In this document: positions 5,456-13,447 of the stretch, piece by piece | How positions within the stretch are numbered: the first letter of the stretch is position 1 | Layout: each line of letters begins with the position of its first letter | From: Occallatibacter sp. | GTDB taxonomy: Bacteria; Acidobacteriota; Terriglobia; Terriglobales; Acidobacteriaceae | Direction of reading: 5' to 3' | Assembly: GCA_031296215.1 (NCBI GenBank) | Contig: JARLGE010000009.1 | Location: 1-34,611 of the forward strand | DNA: 34,611 bases | The notes under the pieces: generated by a model | Database searches by the model: none | What the model was told of the DNA's origin: nothing | Seen by the model: only the letters and a program-made list of their open reading frames with translations | Translations under genes and position numbers: made by a program

Positions 5456-8269
5456 TCATTGCAACAGAGTTGGCTCGTCGTCCTTCAGTTCTTCGGGCGG
5501 AATGATTACGGCGGCGGCGACCTTGTCTTCGGGCTCGAGGTTGAGGAGGCGGACGCCCTGGGTGGCGCGGCCGGCGGCGCGGACGGTCTTGGTGTCGATG
5601 CGGATGATCTTGCCCCACTGGCTGATGACCATCAGCTCGCTGGTTTCATTCACCAGCAGGATGGAGGCGGTCTTGCCCACCTTGGGGGTGGCCTTGAGAT
5701 TGGTGACGCCCTGACCGCCGCGCGCGGTGAGGCGGTACTCGTCCACATCGGTGCGCTTGCCAAAGCCGTTCTCGGTGACGGTGAGGATGCGCTGCTGGGT
5801 GACGCAGAGCTTGTCGTCGAGGGTTTTGATGGCCTTCCAGGCGGCCTCGACCGCCTTCTCGGCGGCAGAGACGATTGCGGAATCGACAATCTTGTTGCGG
5901 CAGTCTTCCCTTGCCTGGATGAGGGCCTGCTCGGCCGCGGCTTCGGCCTGGCGCAGTGCGGAGAGCTTGTCGACGAGGCCAAGGCGCACGGCGCACTCAT
6001 CGCGCTCCCTGTCGCGCATGGCGTCGGAGTTGGTGATGGCCGCGCCGATGACGTAGTCGCCCTTCCTGAGCGAGATGCCGCGGTTGCCGCCGGCATTGCG
6101 GCCCATCGGGCGCAGGCCGATGCCGTTGCGCTCGGGGTCGTATTCCTCTTCGAAGCGGATGGCCATGCCGTCGCGGGTGGCGATGAAGATGGTCTGCTTG
6201 CCGTTGGTCAGCCCGGCGGAGACCAGGTCGTCGTCCTTGTCGATGCCGATGGCGATGATGCCGCGGGCCATGACGTTGGAGAAGTCCTTGAGCGGTGTCT
6301 TCTTGACCGTGCCGTTGCGGGTGGCGAAGAAGATGAACTTGCCCTCTTCTTCGAGATCCTTGACGGGGAGAATGGCGCGGACGTTCTCGCCGGCTTGCAG
6401 GTCGAGCAGGCTCTGCATGGATTTGCCCTTGCCGGCGGCGCCCACGTCGGGAATCTCGTAGACCTTGAGCCAGTAGACGCGGCCGGTGCTGGTGAAGCAC
6501 AGCAGATAGGCGTGCGTTGAATCGATGATGAGCTGGGCGACGAAGTCTTCCTCGCGGGTCTTCATCCCCATGCGGCCGGTGCCGCCGCGGCGCTGCTGGC
6601 GATAGATGCTGATGGGGGTGCGCTTGAGGTAGCCCTGGTGCGAGACGGTGACGGCGACCTGCTCGTCGGCGATCAGGTCTTCAAGCTGGAGTTCGGCGGA
6701 CTCGTCGACGATCTGGGTGCGGCGGGCGTCGCCGTACCTGTCGCGGACTTCCTCAAGCTCTTTGACGATGACGGCGCGCAGCTTGGTTTCGCTGGCCAGG
6801 ATCGACTCGTACTCGGCGATGCGCGCGCGCACCTGGGTCAACTCGTTGAGCAGCTCGTCGATGGAGAGCTGGGTGAGGCGGTAGAGTTGCAGTTCGAGGA
6901 TAGCGTCGATCTGGCGGAGGGTGAGGCCCTTTTCTTCGTGCGGCAGGCGCACGCGGTCGAGGGTGATGACGATCTGGCTGCCCTTGCCCCAGGCGTAGAG
7001 GTTCTCGCGAGCCTCGACGCGCGAGCCCGATCCGCGAATGATGCGGATGACCGTGTCGAGGTTGTCGAGCGCGATCTTGAGGCCTTCAAGGATGTGCTCG
7101 CGGGCGCGGTCTTTCTTGAGCAGAAAGACGGTGCGGCGCTGCACCACGTCGACGCGATGGTCGAGGAAGGCGCGGATGGCCTGATCGAGACCCAGTTCCC
7201 GCGGCTGCCCGTTGAGCACGGCAAGAAAGATCATGGAGAAGCTTTCCTGCATCGACGTGTGCTTGTAGAGCTGGTTGAGCACGATCTCGGGCTGCGCGCC
7301 GCGCTTGAGTTCGATGACGATGCGCATGCCGTCGCGATCGGATTCGTCGCGTACGTCGCTGATGTCGTCGACGATTTTGTCGTTCACCAGCTCGGCGATG
7401 CGCTCGATGAGCCTGGACTTGTTTACCTGGTAAGGAATCTCGGTGACAATGATGGCCTGCTTTTCCTTGGTCAGATTTTCCAAAGCCGTCTTGGCGCGCA
7501 TGAGGAAGCGGCCGCGGCCGGTCTTGTAGGCCTGGGGAATGCCGGACTTGCCGTAGAGAAATCCGCCGGTGGGAAAGTCGGGGCCCTGCACGTGTTTCAG
7601 AACTTCTTCGAGGCCGGCGTTGGGATCCTTGATCAGAGCGATGGCGGCGTTGACCACCTCAGTCAAGTTATGCGGAGGAATGTAGGTGGCCATGCCCACC
7701 GCAATGCCATTCGACCCGTTCACGATGAGCGTGGGAATCCTCGTGGGCAGGACGGTGGGCTCGTCGGTGGTCTCGTCGAAGTTGGCCATCATGTCGACGG
7801 TTTCCATGTCGATGTCGGCCATCATCTCTTCGGCGATGCGCTCCATGCGGCACTCGGTGTAACGGTAGGCCGCGGGCGGGTCGCCATCGACGGAGCCGAA
7901 GTTTCCCTGGCCGTCGACGAGCGGGTAGCGCAGCGACCACGGCTGGGCCATGCGCACCAGGGCGTCGTAGACCGAAGAGTCGCCATGGGGATGGTACTTC
8001 TTGAGACACTCGCCGACCACGCCGGCGCACTTCGAGTAACGCTTGTTGTGCTGCAGTCCTTCGCGGTCCATGGCGGTGAGGATGCGGCGATGTACGGGCT
8101 TGAGGCCGTCGCGTGCGTCGGGGAGCGCCCGGCCGATGATGACGGACATGGAATATGCCAGATAGGAGCGGCGCATCTCCTCTTCGATGTTCATGGGAAG
8201 GAAGTTTGTGCCGCTGGGAGGCGGCGTGGGGGGATCGAGAGGAAGCTGGGGATTCTTGTCGTCTGGCAT
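5456..8269 (-). CDS. gyrA: DNA gyrase subunit A
   Basis: A 937-residue breakage-reunion subunit of DNA gyrase, which introduces negative supercoils with GyrB. The winged-helix/tower domain carries the catalytic Tyr137 (AAYRYTECRM). The quinolone-determining region HPHGDSSVYDAL keeps Ser98 and Asp102 (E. coli Ser83, Asp87), so it looks quinolone-sensitive there. The C-terminal beta-pinwheel has the GyrA box QRRGGTG. It is longer than usual because about 70 extra, Ala/Glu/Arg-rich, probably helical residues (about 752-822) interrupt the pinwheel between GDYVIGAAI and ILTVTENGFGKRT. The ATG at 8269 has GGAAAAG upstream and a promoter candidate about 80 bp away. Its 3' end adjoins the nucleotidyltransferase module. 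Confidence 0.97.
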   Translation of the reverse strand: MPDDKNPQLPLDPPTPPPSGTNFLPMNIEEEMRRSYLAYSMSVIIGRALPDARDGLKPVHRRILTAMDREGLQHNKRYSKCAGVVGECLKKYHPHGDSSVYDALVRMAQPWSLRYPLVDGQGNFGSVDGDPPAAYRYTECRMERIAEEMMADIDMETVDMMANFDETTDEPTVLPTRIPTLIVNGSNGIAVGMATYIPPHNLTEVVNAAIALIKDPNAGLEEVLKHVQGPDFPTGGFLYGKSGIPQAYKTGRGRFLMRAKTALENLTKEKQAIIVTEIPYQVNKSRLIERIAELVNDKIVDDISDVRDESDRDGMRIVIELKRGAQPEIVLNQLYKHTSMQESFSMIFLAVLNGQPRELGLDQAIRAFLDHRVDVVQRRTVFLLKKDRAREHILEGLKIALDNLDTVIRIIRGSGSRVEARENLYAWGKGSQIVITLDRVRLPHEEKGLTLRQIDAILELQLYRLTQLSIDELLNELTQVRARIAEYESILASETKLRAVIVKELEEVRDRYGDARRTQIVDESAELQLEDLIADEQVAVTVSHQGYLKRTPISIYRQQRRGGTGRMGMKTREEDFVAQLIIDSTHAYLLCFTSTGRVYWLKVYEIPDVGAAGKGKSMQSLLDLQAGENVRAILPVKDLEEEGKFIFFATRNGTVKKTPLKDFSNVMARGIIAIGIDKDDDLVSAGLTNGKQTIFIATRDGMAIRFEEEYDPERNGIGLRPMGRNAGGNRGISLRKGDYVIGAAITNSDAMRDRERDECAVRLGLVDKLSALRQAEAAAEQALIQAREDCRNKIVDSAIVSAAEKAVEAAWKAIKTLDDKLCVTQQRILTVTENGFGKRTDVDEYRLTARGGQGVTNLKATPKVGKTASILLVNETSELMVISQWGKIIRIDTKTVRAAGRATQGVRLLNLEPEDKVAAAVIIPPEELKDDEPTLLQ

Positions 8270-8346
8270 AGGGTCTTTTCCAGCCCGCCGGGGGGCGCGA
8301 GAGAGGGTCCGGAAAAAGCGGGGCCGGGTCCGTGGGCTCGACTTCT

Positions 8347-8376
8347 ATTTTAGCGGCTTGAAGGCGGTTTCAGCAA
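8347..8376 (-). promoter_or_regulatory. Candidate gyrA promoter
   Basis: On the minus strand TTGCTG (8371-8376), an 18-bp spacer and TAAAAT (8347-8352) form a reasonable sigma-70-type promoter. It predicts a leader of about 70 bases before the gyrA ATG at 8269. The −10 box matches five of six consensus bases; the −35 box only three. Confidence 0.45.
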
Positions 8377-8455
8377 GGCGAAAAGGAACAAATAAGTCCT
8401 TCTTTTGGTTGAATTTATAGACTGTCTTCGGCGCACTTGACGGTGCTTCCGCAGC

Positions 8456-8854
8456 TCACGCGGCGCGGCGCGGCGCGGCCTTCGATTTGGCCGAGGTCCC
8501 GGCCTTCTTTTTGGCCTTGCTTTTGACTCCGCCGCTACCCGTGTTTTCGCCCAAACCGGCCAGAATCACCGGCGGCCGGTCGGGGAATTCCACCACAAGA
8601 GACAGCTTGCCACCCACGCCCTCGACATAGCTGCGCAGCGTGGAGAGATAAAGGTCTGTGCGCTTCTCGATGCGGGAAACGCCCTCCTGACCGATTTTGA
8701 GTTTCTTCGAAAGGCGCGCCTGAGTGAGTTTGCGCAGACGGCGAACCTCGCGCAGGTTCATCTCCTCTGCGATCAACTCCGCCGCGCGCTGCTCAATCCG
8801 CCGCCGGCGCTCTTCGGGCATTTCGCGGAGAATGTCCTCGAGGGAAACTGTCAT
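8456..8854 (-). CDS. XRE-family helix-turn-helix antitoxin (HigA-like)
   Basis: A 132-residue DNA-binding protein. After a helical N-terminus (MPEERRRRIEQRAAELIAEE) comes a Cro/C1-type helix-turn-helix, about residues 34-90: LREVRRLRKLTQARLSKKLK, then IGQEGVSRIEKRTDLYLSTL, then RSYVEGVGGKL. This order of domains is typical of antitoxins paired with Gp49/HigB toxins. The last 35 or so residues are Lys/Ala-rich (KSKAKKKAGTSAKSKAAPRR), an unusual basic tail that could add nonspecific DNA binding. Its ATG overlaps the stop of the toxin gene by four bases (ATGA), so it is the second gene of the operon. The frame is intact although the toxin gene is broken. Confidence 0.85.
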   Translation of the reverse strand: MTVSLEDILREMPEERRRRIEQRAAELIAEEMNLREVRRLRKLTQARLSKKLKIGQEGVSRIEKRTDLYLSTLRSYVEGVGGKLSLVVEFPDRPPVILAGLGENTGSGGVKSKAKKKAGTSAKSKAAPRRAA

Positions 8855-9267
8855 TTGCTACTCCTCTCAGCGCCAACGGTTCTCAGGTGCCTCTTGTAGC
8901 GCTCGTCGGCGACTCGTATGAGCGCTGCATAGAACCGATCCTTTGAGATGCCCGTCTTGTTTCCACCCGTGAGCAAGATGGCTCGACGCCTCGGGTCGAA
9001 GGCAAATGCGACTCGCCAGACACCGCCTTCAGCATCGACCCTTAGCTCTTTCATATTGGGAAACTCTTATCCCTTGAGCGTGTCAACGCCAGGCCGCCCA
9101 AGCGATGGACCGAATAACCGCAACTTGCCAAGTGTGCTGAAGACTGCGTCCGGAACCACTTCGGACCAGGTTCGAAACTCTGCGTAAAAGTCCTCGTGAA
9201 ACTCAACCGGCCAATTTTTGTCCGGGGCAGGTTGGCCCTGGGTCTTCCAATCCTTCGGTTGGTGCAT
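8851..9267 (-). pseudogene. RelE/HigB-type (phage Gp49-like) toxin interrupted by an in-frame stop
   Basis: Together the two halves match a full Gp49/HigB-like toxin (PF05973 type). The N-terminal half reads VEFHEDFYAEFRTWSEVV through GRPGVDTLKG; the C-terminal half reads MKELRVDAEGGVWRVAFAFD, then PRRRAILLTGGNKTG. They are in the same frame, separated by TAA (codon 67, bases 9067-9069) and the residues EFPN. In relatives the region reads LKGS-x-x-x-NMKELRF, so a serine codon seems to have become a stop by one substitution. The start chosen is ATG 9267, with GGAGGGGAG just upstream. ATG 9054 could restart a 67-residue C-terminal piece. The antitoxin downstream is intact, so the locus is probably an inactivated module or an orphan regulator. 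Confidence 0.8.
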
Positions 9268-9309
9268 AGCAAGCTCTCCCCTCCGCATCCGCTGTTCCGC
9301 GCAAAAGCA

Positions 9310-9339
9310 CAGGAACTGACTTGACAGGAACTAACTTGT
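9310..9339. repeat. Tandem 15-bp repeat upstream of the higBA-like operon
   Basis: CAGGAACTGACTTGA (9310-9324) is followed directly by CAGGAACTAACTTGT (9325-9339), 13 of 15 bases identical. It lies 43-72 bp ahead of the toxin start on the minus strand, where an operator for the HTH antitoxin would be expected. The remaining 9268-9546 shows no convincing gene; it also holds the hairpin at 9480-9546. Confidence 0.5.
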
Positions 9340-9479
9340 TCTTACATCTTGCCCTGCTTGCCGTTGCGCGCCCGCCACGGCGGGTGCGGCTGAAGAAAGG
9401 AAGGTACGACTTGAAAAGCATGCTTCAGAAGGCCTAATGTCGTCAAGTGCATTTCTCGGAACACACTGATCCTTTCCTC

Positions 9480-9546
9480 GGGGCAGGGTCCCCGGAACCG
9501 GCACTCAAAGGGCAATTGTCCGCTCAGACCCCGGGGGACCCGCCCC
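9480..9546. repeat. Long GC-rich inverted repeat next to a stop codon
   Basis: GGGGCAGGGTCCCCGG (9480-9495) pairs with CCGGGGGACCCGCCCC (9531-9546), about 15 pairs with two single-base bulges and a 35-base loop. It starts directly after the stop of the minus-strand membrane gene at 9547. It could act as a transcript-end hairpin, or be one copy of a dispersed intergenic repeat. No T-run follows. Confidence 0.55.
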
Positions 9547-10755
9547 CTACAGCAGCCCCGGCAAACTCAGCACGCAGAACACCGCCTGAAGCAGCACGAG
9601 TGCGCCGGCGGCGGCCAGGGCGAGGCGGCCCCGCGGCCCCTCGTAGGCGTCGGCAAAGACGCCGCCGATAAACGTGAGCAGGAACGGCAGCGCCCACAGC
9701 CAAGGGGCGCCCTGAGTCCCGGTCAGAACCAGCAGGAACAAAACCACCGCGCAGAGCAGCGGAGCTGTGTTGCCGAAGTAGCGGGAGCGGCGCAGGCCGA
9801 GATAGAGGACCAGAGAGGCCGCGGCGGCCAGGGTGGTGGCAGCATTCGAGAGCGTAGAGAAGAAGCGGCGGGCGGGGTCGAGCGAGACCGACAGAAAGCC
9901 CGCGGCCGAGCGGAAGACGTAGCTGAAGGCGTCTGCCGAGAAGCCGTAGCAGGCGAACACCAGCAGCAGCGCGCCGGCTGCGGCGATCAGCACCACGGGC
10001 AGCACCTGGCTCCTGCGGCCCTCGGCTACCCAGAGCATGGCCGCCAGGCCCAGCAGCGCCACTACCGGCAAGGCGGCGATGTGGGAGGTTGCGGCCAGGC
10101 CGAAGGCGGCCGTGAGCAGCACCATGCGCGAACGACCCTTCCGCCGCGGGCCCTGCATGGCGTGGGCCACGCCGATGCAGGTGTAGACGCCGCCGTAGAC
10201 GCCCAGACCGGCGAGGATCTCCAGATTGGGGGCCAGGCAGGCCTTGAGGACCGGTGGAGAAAAGCAGTAGAGGGCCAGGGCCGTATAGCCGCCCAGGTTG
10301 CCGTAGAGCCGGCGCGTGACCCACCACAGGCCCGCGCCCAACAGGCAGCCGGCGAGCAGAAACGGCAGGCGCAGCAGCAGCAGCACGTGGGTAAGCTGGT
10401 GGCGCAGCTCCCAGGTGCTGATCTCGCCGCCAGTCTGAAGAACCCGGTCCTCGGGCTTGCGGAAGCGGTCCAGGGCGCGCTCGGCCAGCAGGTTCAGCGT
10501 GAGCGGCAGGCCGGCCAAACGATAGGCAAGAATGCCGTCGTGGATGTTGCCGCAGGTGGTGTAGTAGCCGGCCAGGGCCGCGGGGTGCTCCCAGGTCTCG
10601 CGGCCGCAGCGGGCGAATTGGTAGTCGCGGTCGGTGAGGGTCTGGCGCCCGGTCAACCAGAGGCCCTGGAGGAGAAAAAGCGCCAGCAACCCCGCCGCAA
10701 TGCGCTGCGGAAGATTGAAGTGGAAGCGGCGAATCCTGCTCAACCGGAGTGTCAT
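9547..10755 (-). CDS. Multi-pass membrane protein of unknown function
   Basis: From ATG 10755 this is a 402-residue protein. An N-terminal helix (about residues 18-35, AAGLLALFLLQGLWL) is followed by an exported-looking loop, DRDYQFARCGRETWEHPAAL, with TTCGNIHDGILAYRLAG. Then come about nine hydrophobic segments, including LLLLRLPFLLAGCLLGAGLWW and the C-terminal LALAAAGALVLLQAVFCVLS. One helix followed by a large loop and many helices recalls GT-C/PMT-type glycosyltransferases, but no diagnostic catalytic motif is certain, so no function is given. The frame also opens at GTG 10833, but that start lies inside a probable retroelement relic, so 10755 is preferred. No clear Shine-Dalgarno is present at either. 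Confidence 0.65.
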   Translation of the reverse strand: MTLRLSRIRRFHFNLPQRIAAGLLALFLLQGLWLTGRQTLTDRDYQFARCGRETWEHPAALAGYYTTCGNIHDGILAYRLAGLPLTLNLLAERALDRFRKPEDRVLQTGGEISTWELRHQLTHVLLLLRLPFLLAGCLLGAGLWWVTRRLYGNLGGYTALALYCFSPPVLKACLAPNLEILAGLGVYGGVYTCIGVAHAMQGPRRKGRSRMVLLTAAFGLAATSHIAALPVVALLGLAAMLWVAEGRRSQVLPVVLIAAAGALLLVFACYGFSADAFSYVFRSAAGFLSVSLDPARRFFSTLSNAATTLAAAASLVLYLGLRRSRYFGNTAPLLCAVVLFLLVLTGTQGAPWLWALPFLLTFIGGVFADAYEGPRGRLALAAAGALVLLQAVFCVLSLPGLL

Positions 10756-10829
10756 CGCGTTCAAACGGGCCGCTTCCAGTTTAAACGGCTGAGCCAGGAA
10801 GGCCCGCGAGCCGTCGCCTCTCTTCCCTG

Positions 10830-11040
10830 CCACACCACCCGGACATGCGGGTCAGCACCGGGCGGTTCGGGAAGTTGAGGTCGGCAGAGGCGGGGTATGC
10901 CCAGCCTGTCCGCCTAGACAAGGTGCAACACCGAGTTCAAAAGCATCCCGCTGTTGCGCCACCAGCGACGGGCGTTAGCCGCCGCCTGTGCCGCCACATC
11001 GGGAGATGCTTTTCGGGCCAGCAGTTCCGGGTAGATGGTT
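10830..11040 (-). mobile_element. Probable relic of a retroelement or transposon 3' end
   Basis: Read leftwards, an open frame ends with ANARRWWRNSGMLLNSVLHL then V and TAG (10914-10916). After the stop, the same frame continues ADRLGIPRL, resembling the C-terminal Y-F-D-x-L-G-x-P-R-L ending of some mobile-element proteins. Next comes an RNA-like hairpin: CCGCCCGG pairs with CCGGGTGG (10830-10868), in a GAACCGCC...GGTGGTGTGG setting that I recall from sequences after group II intron reverse transcriptase genes. No upstream catalytic domain survives. Assignment is from memory of motifs and is tentative. Confidence 0.35.
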
Positions 11041-11338
11041 TTGGCGCGTTCCAGTGCTTGAGCTGATTCGCCCGTTGGTTCTGAGCCGCTTGCCTGGTGC
11101 GTTGAAAAAGATGTGTCCGGGAAAATGCTCCGGCTCGGCGCAAGCCTCGATCTTTTGGTTCTGGCAAAGGCCTTGCCATGCACGCCCGTTTCTTGGGCCT
11201 GAAGCGAAAGCAAAAAAGATCGCGAGTGAAGGCAACTGAGATAATCTTGGGCTGTAACCGAAGGACAAACTGGAACCGCAGGCATTTCCCGATTCCTTTA
11301 CTCCTACACGGATACCCTGAACGCATCGAGGAACGACG
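11041..11338. other. Intergenic stretch without a recognised gene
   Basis: About 300 bases between the relic and the globin-EAL gene. Short frames on both strands show no family resemblance. A −10-like GATAAT (11239-11244) might belong to the EAL gene promoter, but no matching −35 box is evident. GAGGAA just before 11339 is the probable ribosome binding site. Confidence 0.4.
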
Positions 11339-13447
11339 GTGAAAGAGTCCGCAGCGCAAGAAACGATGCCAACCCCTGAATACTTCGCGGACTTTGCCTC
11401 GTCTTATAGCGAAGAGATCGATCAACTTCTGCGTCCCTTTCATGAGCGAGTCAATGAAGCGGTTCAAGATTTTGTCGACACCTTCTACGCTCACCTAAGC
11501 AACCGGGCCGAAAGCTCGGCGATTCTGGCTCGATTGAATCCGGAAGAGCTCAAGCATCTCAAATCGAGGCAGGCGCAACATTTGCATTTTCTTCTGGCAG
11601 CCGGAACAACGCCGCAAGAGCATTTCAAACGAGCGCTTCTGGTGGGGTGGGCACACACATTGGTGGGCGTGAGCCTCCCCATGATGATGGAGGCGTATCA
11701 CCTGTATCACCGGAAAATAAAGCAATTCCTGGAATTCGCGGGTGTGGAAATCCAACAGCGGGAACGGCTAGGCGGGGCGCTCGACCAGCGTTTGCAGCTT
11801 GACATCGAGGCGCAGATTGTTAGTTACGTCCAATTCGAGGCATCGGTTGCATCGCACCTCACGGCTCTGGACGAAGCCATTCAGGAAGTGAACAACCTTG
11901 CCGATGTGTTGCGTCACGGTCTGCATGCGGTGGGAAGTTTCGACGGCATCCTGGCCTGTCTGTTCTTACGGCCCGACGCCCAGGGGCTCATGCAAATCGA
12001 GGCCGAGGGCGGGCAGGAAGGTCAGGCCTATGCCGAAGCGCTGCAAACGCAGCGCGCGCCTTTGTTCCAGATTCAAAAAGAAGCGAAAGCGGGAAGGGGG
12101 CCCGCGGGACGCGCCTGGCGCACAGGACAGATCCAGATCAACAGCTCCTATGAAAAAGAAGAGAGGATGGACCCCTGGCGCGAGGAAGCCAAGATGCGCG
12201 GGTTTCGCTCTTCGGCAGCGGTCCCTTTGCTCGATGAGTCCGGACAGGTCTTTGCCATCTTGAGCCTCTACAGCGGCTGGGCGGGATTCTTCGGCGCGGC
12301 CTCTCGCAAGGCCATGCTCCAGCACATCCAACAGGCAATGAGCCATGCCGTCTTGCGCAGTGAGCGAACAACGGTCATCTCCACAGCTCTGCGCCGGACC
12401 TATCTGCAATGTCTCGATCACGGGGCGGTACAGATGCTGTATCAGCCCATCGTCGACCTGCGCACGGGCAAGCTCGATAGTATCGAGGCTCTGGCGCGAT
12501 TGTCCTGCCCAGGACAATCGCTGATCGAGCCGGCAGCATTTTTGCCGGCGTTTGGCGACGCCGCCTTGCTGCGCCTGTTCCAACTCGGCCTGGACCAGGT
12601 CTGCCTGGACACGCGGATGTGGCGGGAGCAGAACCCGCAACTGAAACTTCCCGTGGGGCTCAATCTCCCGCCCAACGGGCTCACCCAAGAAGCCTACCGG
12701 GATAGTGTTTTTGAGGTCTTGACCCGTTGGGAACTGCCCGCCAGCATCTTGAAGTTGGAGATGTTGGAGACCAAGGAGTCGCTCGACATTGCCAAGCGCG
12801 ATTTGCGCATTGCGGAGTTTCGCCAGGCGGGCATCCAGATTGAGCAGGACGATCTGGGTTCCGGCTATAGTTCACTGCTGCGCATGGACCAGGTTCCATG
12901 CGATCGCGTGAAGATCGATCAAGCTTTGTTGCGCAGCACGCTCAACAGGCCGGTTCGAGCCCTGGTATTCATCTACCACCTGACCATGCTGGCGCACGAT
13001 TGCGGCGTTCAGGTGACAGTGGAGGGTCTGGACGACGATGGCCTGATCGAGGCTGCCGCAATCCTGGACGCGGATCATGGACAGGGCTATGCCATAGCCC
13101 ACCCGATGCCTGTTCAGGAAGTAATGCCCTGGAACCAGGCATGGTCGTTGCCGATCGATCCAGCGCGGCCCCGCACCGCCCTGGGCGCCTTGGCGGGTTA
13201 TCTGCTCTGGGATCGCAAACTTGCGATGCTGACGGATTCGCCCGATCGCGCGGCGGACTTCATCAAGGAGCCAAGCCTGGTCCATCGCTATCTGGATCAC
13301 CCTGGAAAATTCGACTCCAACCTGTCCATGATTCTGGAGCGCACTCAAATCGTTGCCTTGCGGGGGCAGAAAAGCCTCAAGTACACCCAATTGCGCCAGG
13401 AACTCATCGAACAGCTCAGCGCGACCTGGTTGCAGGAGAGAAACTGA
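11339..13447 (+). CDS. Globin-coupled GAF-EAL cyclic-di-GMP phosphodiesterase
   Basis: A 702-residue cytoplasmic sensor enzyme. Residues about 15-130 resemble a globin-coupled-sensor domain: LNPEELKHLKSRQAQHLHFL, then VGWAHTLVGVSLPMMMEAYH, with His106 in the position of the proximal haem ligand. Residues about 190-340 look like a GAF domain (AAVPLLDESGQVFAILSLYS). The EAL phosphodiesterase domain spans about 365-600: Glu383 in IEALARL, NLPPNGL, LEMLETKE, Asp504-Asp505 in QDDLGSGYSSL, KIDQALL, Glu562 in VTVEGLDDD, and GQGYAIAHPMP. The catalytic acids and lysine appear present, so activity is likely. No GGDEF domain is seen. A C-terminal helical region of about 100 residues is not recognised. 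It should hydrolyse c-di-GMP in response to O2, NO or a similar ligand (inference). The start is GTG with GAGGAA upstream. Confidence 0.82.
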   Translation: MKESAAQETMPTPEYFADFASSYSEEIDQLLRPFHERVNEAVQDFVDTFYAHLSNRAESSAILARLNPEELKHLKSRQAQHLHFLLAAGTTPQEHFKRALLVGWAHTLVGVSLPMMMEAYHLYHRKIKQFLEFAGVEIQQRERLGGALDQRLQLDIEAQIVSYVQFEASVASHLTALDEAIQEVNNLADVLRHGLHAVGSFDGILACLFLRPDAQGLMQIEAEGGQEGQAYAEALQTQRAPLFQIQKEAKAGRGPAGRAWRTGQIQINSSYEKEERMDPWREEAKMRGFRSSAAVPLLDESGQVFAILSLYSGWAGFFGAASRKAMLQHIQQAMSHAVLRSERTTVISTALRRTYLQCLDHGAVQMLYQPIVDLRTGKLDSIEALARLSCPGQSLIEPAAFLPAFGDAALLRLFQLGLDQVCLDTRMWREQNPQLKLPVGLNLPPNGLTQEAYRDSVFEVLTRWELPASILKLEMLETKESLDIAKRDLRIAEFRQAGIQIEQDDLGSGYSSLLRMDQVPCDRVKIDQALLRSTLNRPVRALVFIYHLTMLAHDCGVQVTVEGLDDDGLIEAAAILDADHGQGYAIAHPMPVQEVMPWNQAWSLPIDPARPRTALGALAGYLLWDRKLAMLTDSPDRAADFIKEPSLVHRYLDHPGKFDSNLSMILERTQIVALRGQKSLKYTQLRQELIEQLSATWLQERN

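Noticed and set aside
6638-8353. A 571-codon open frame on the plus strand opposite gyrA
   Set aside because: It is an antisense shadow of a high-GC gene; the minus-strand gyrA is unmistakable and the translation resembles nothing.
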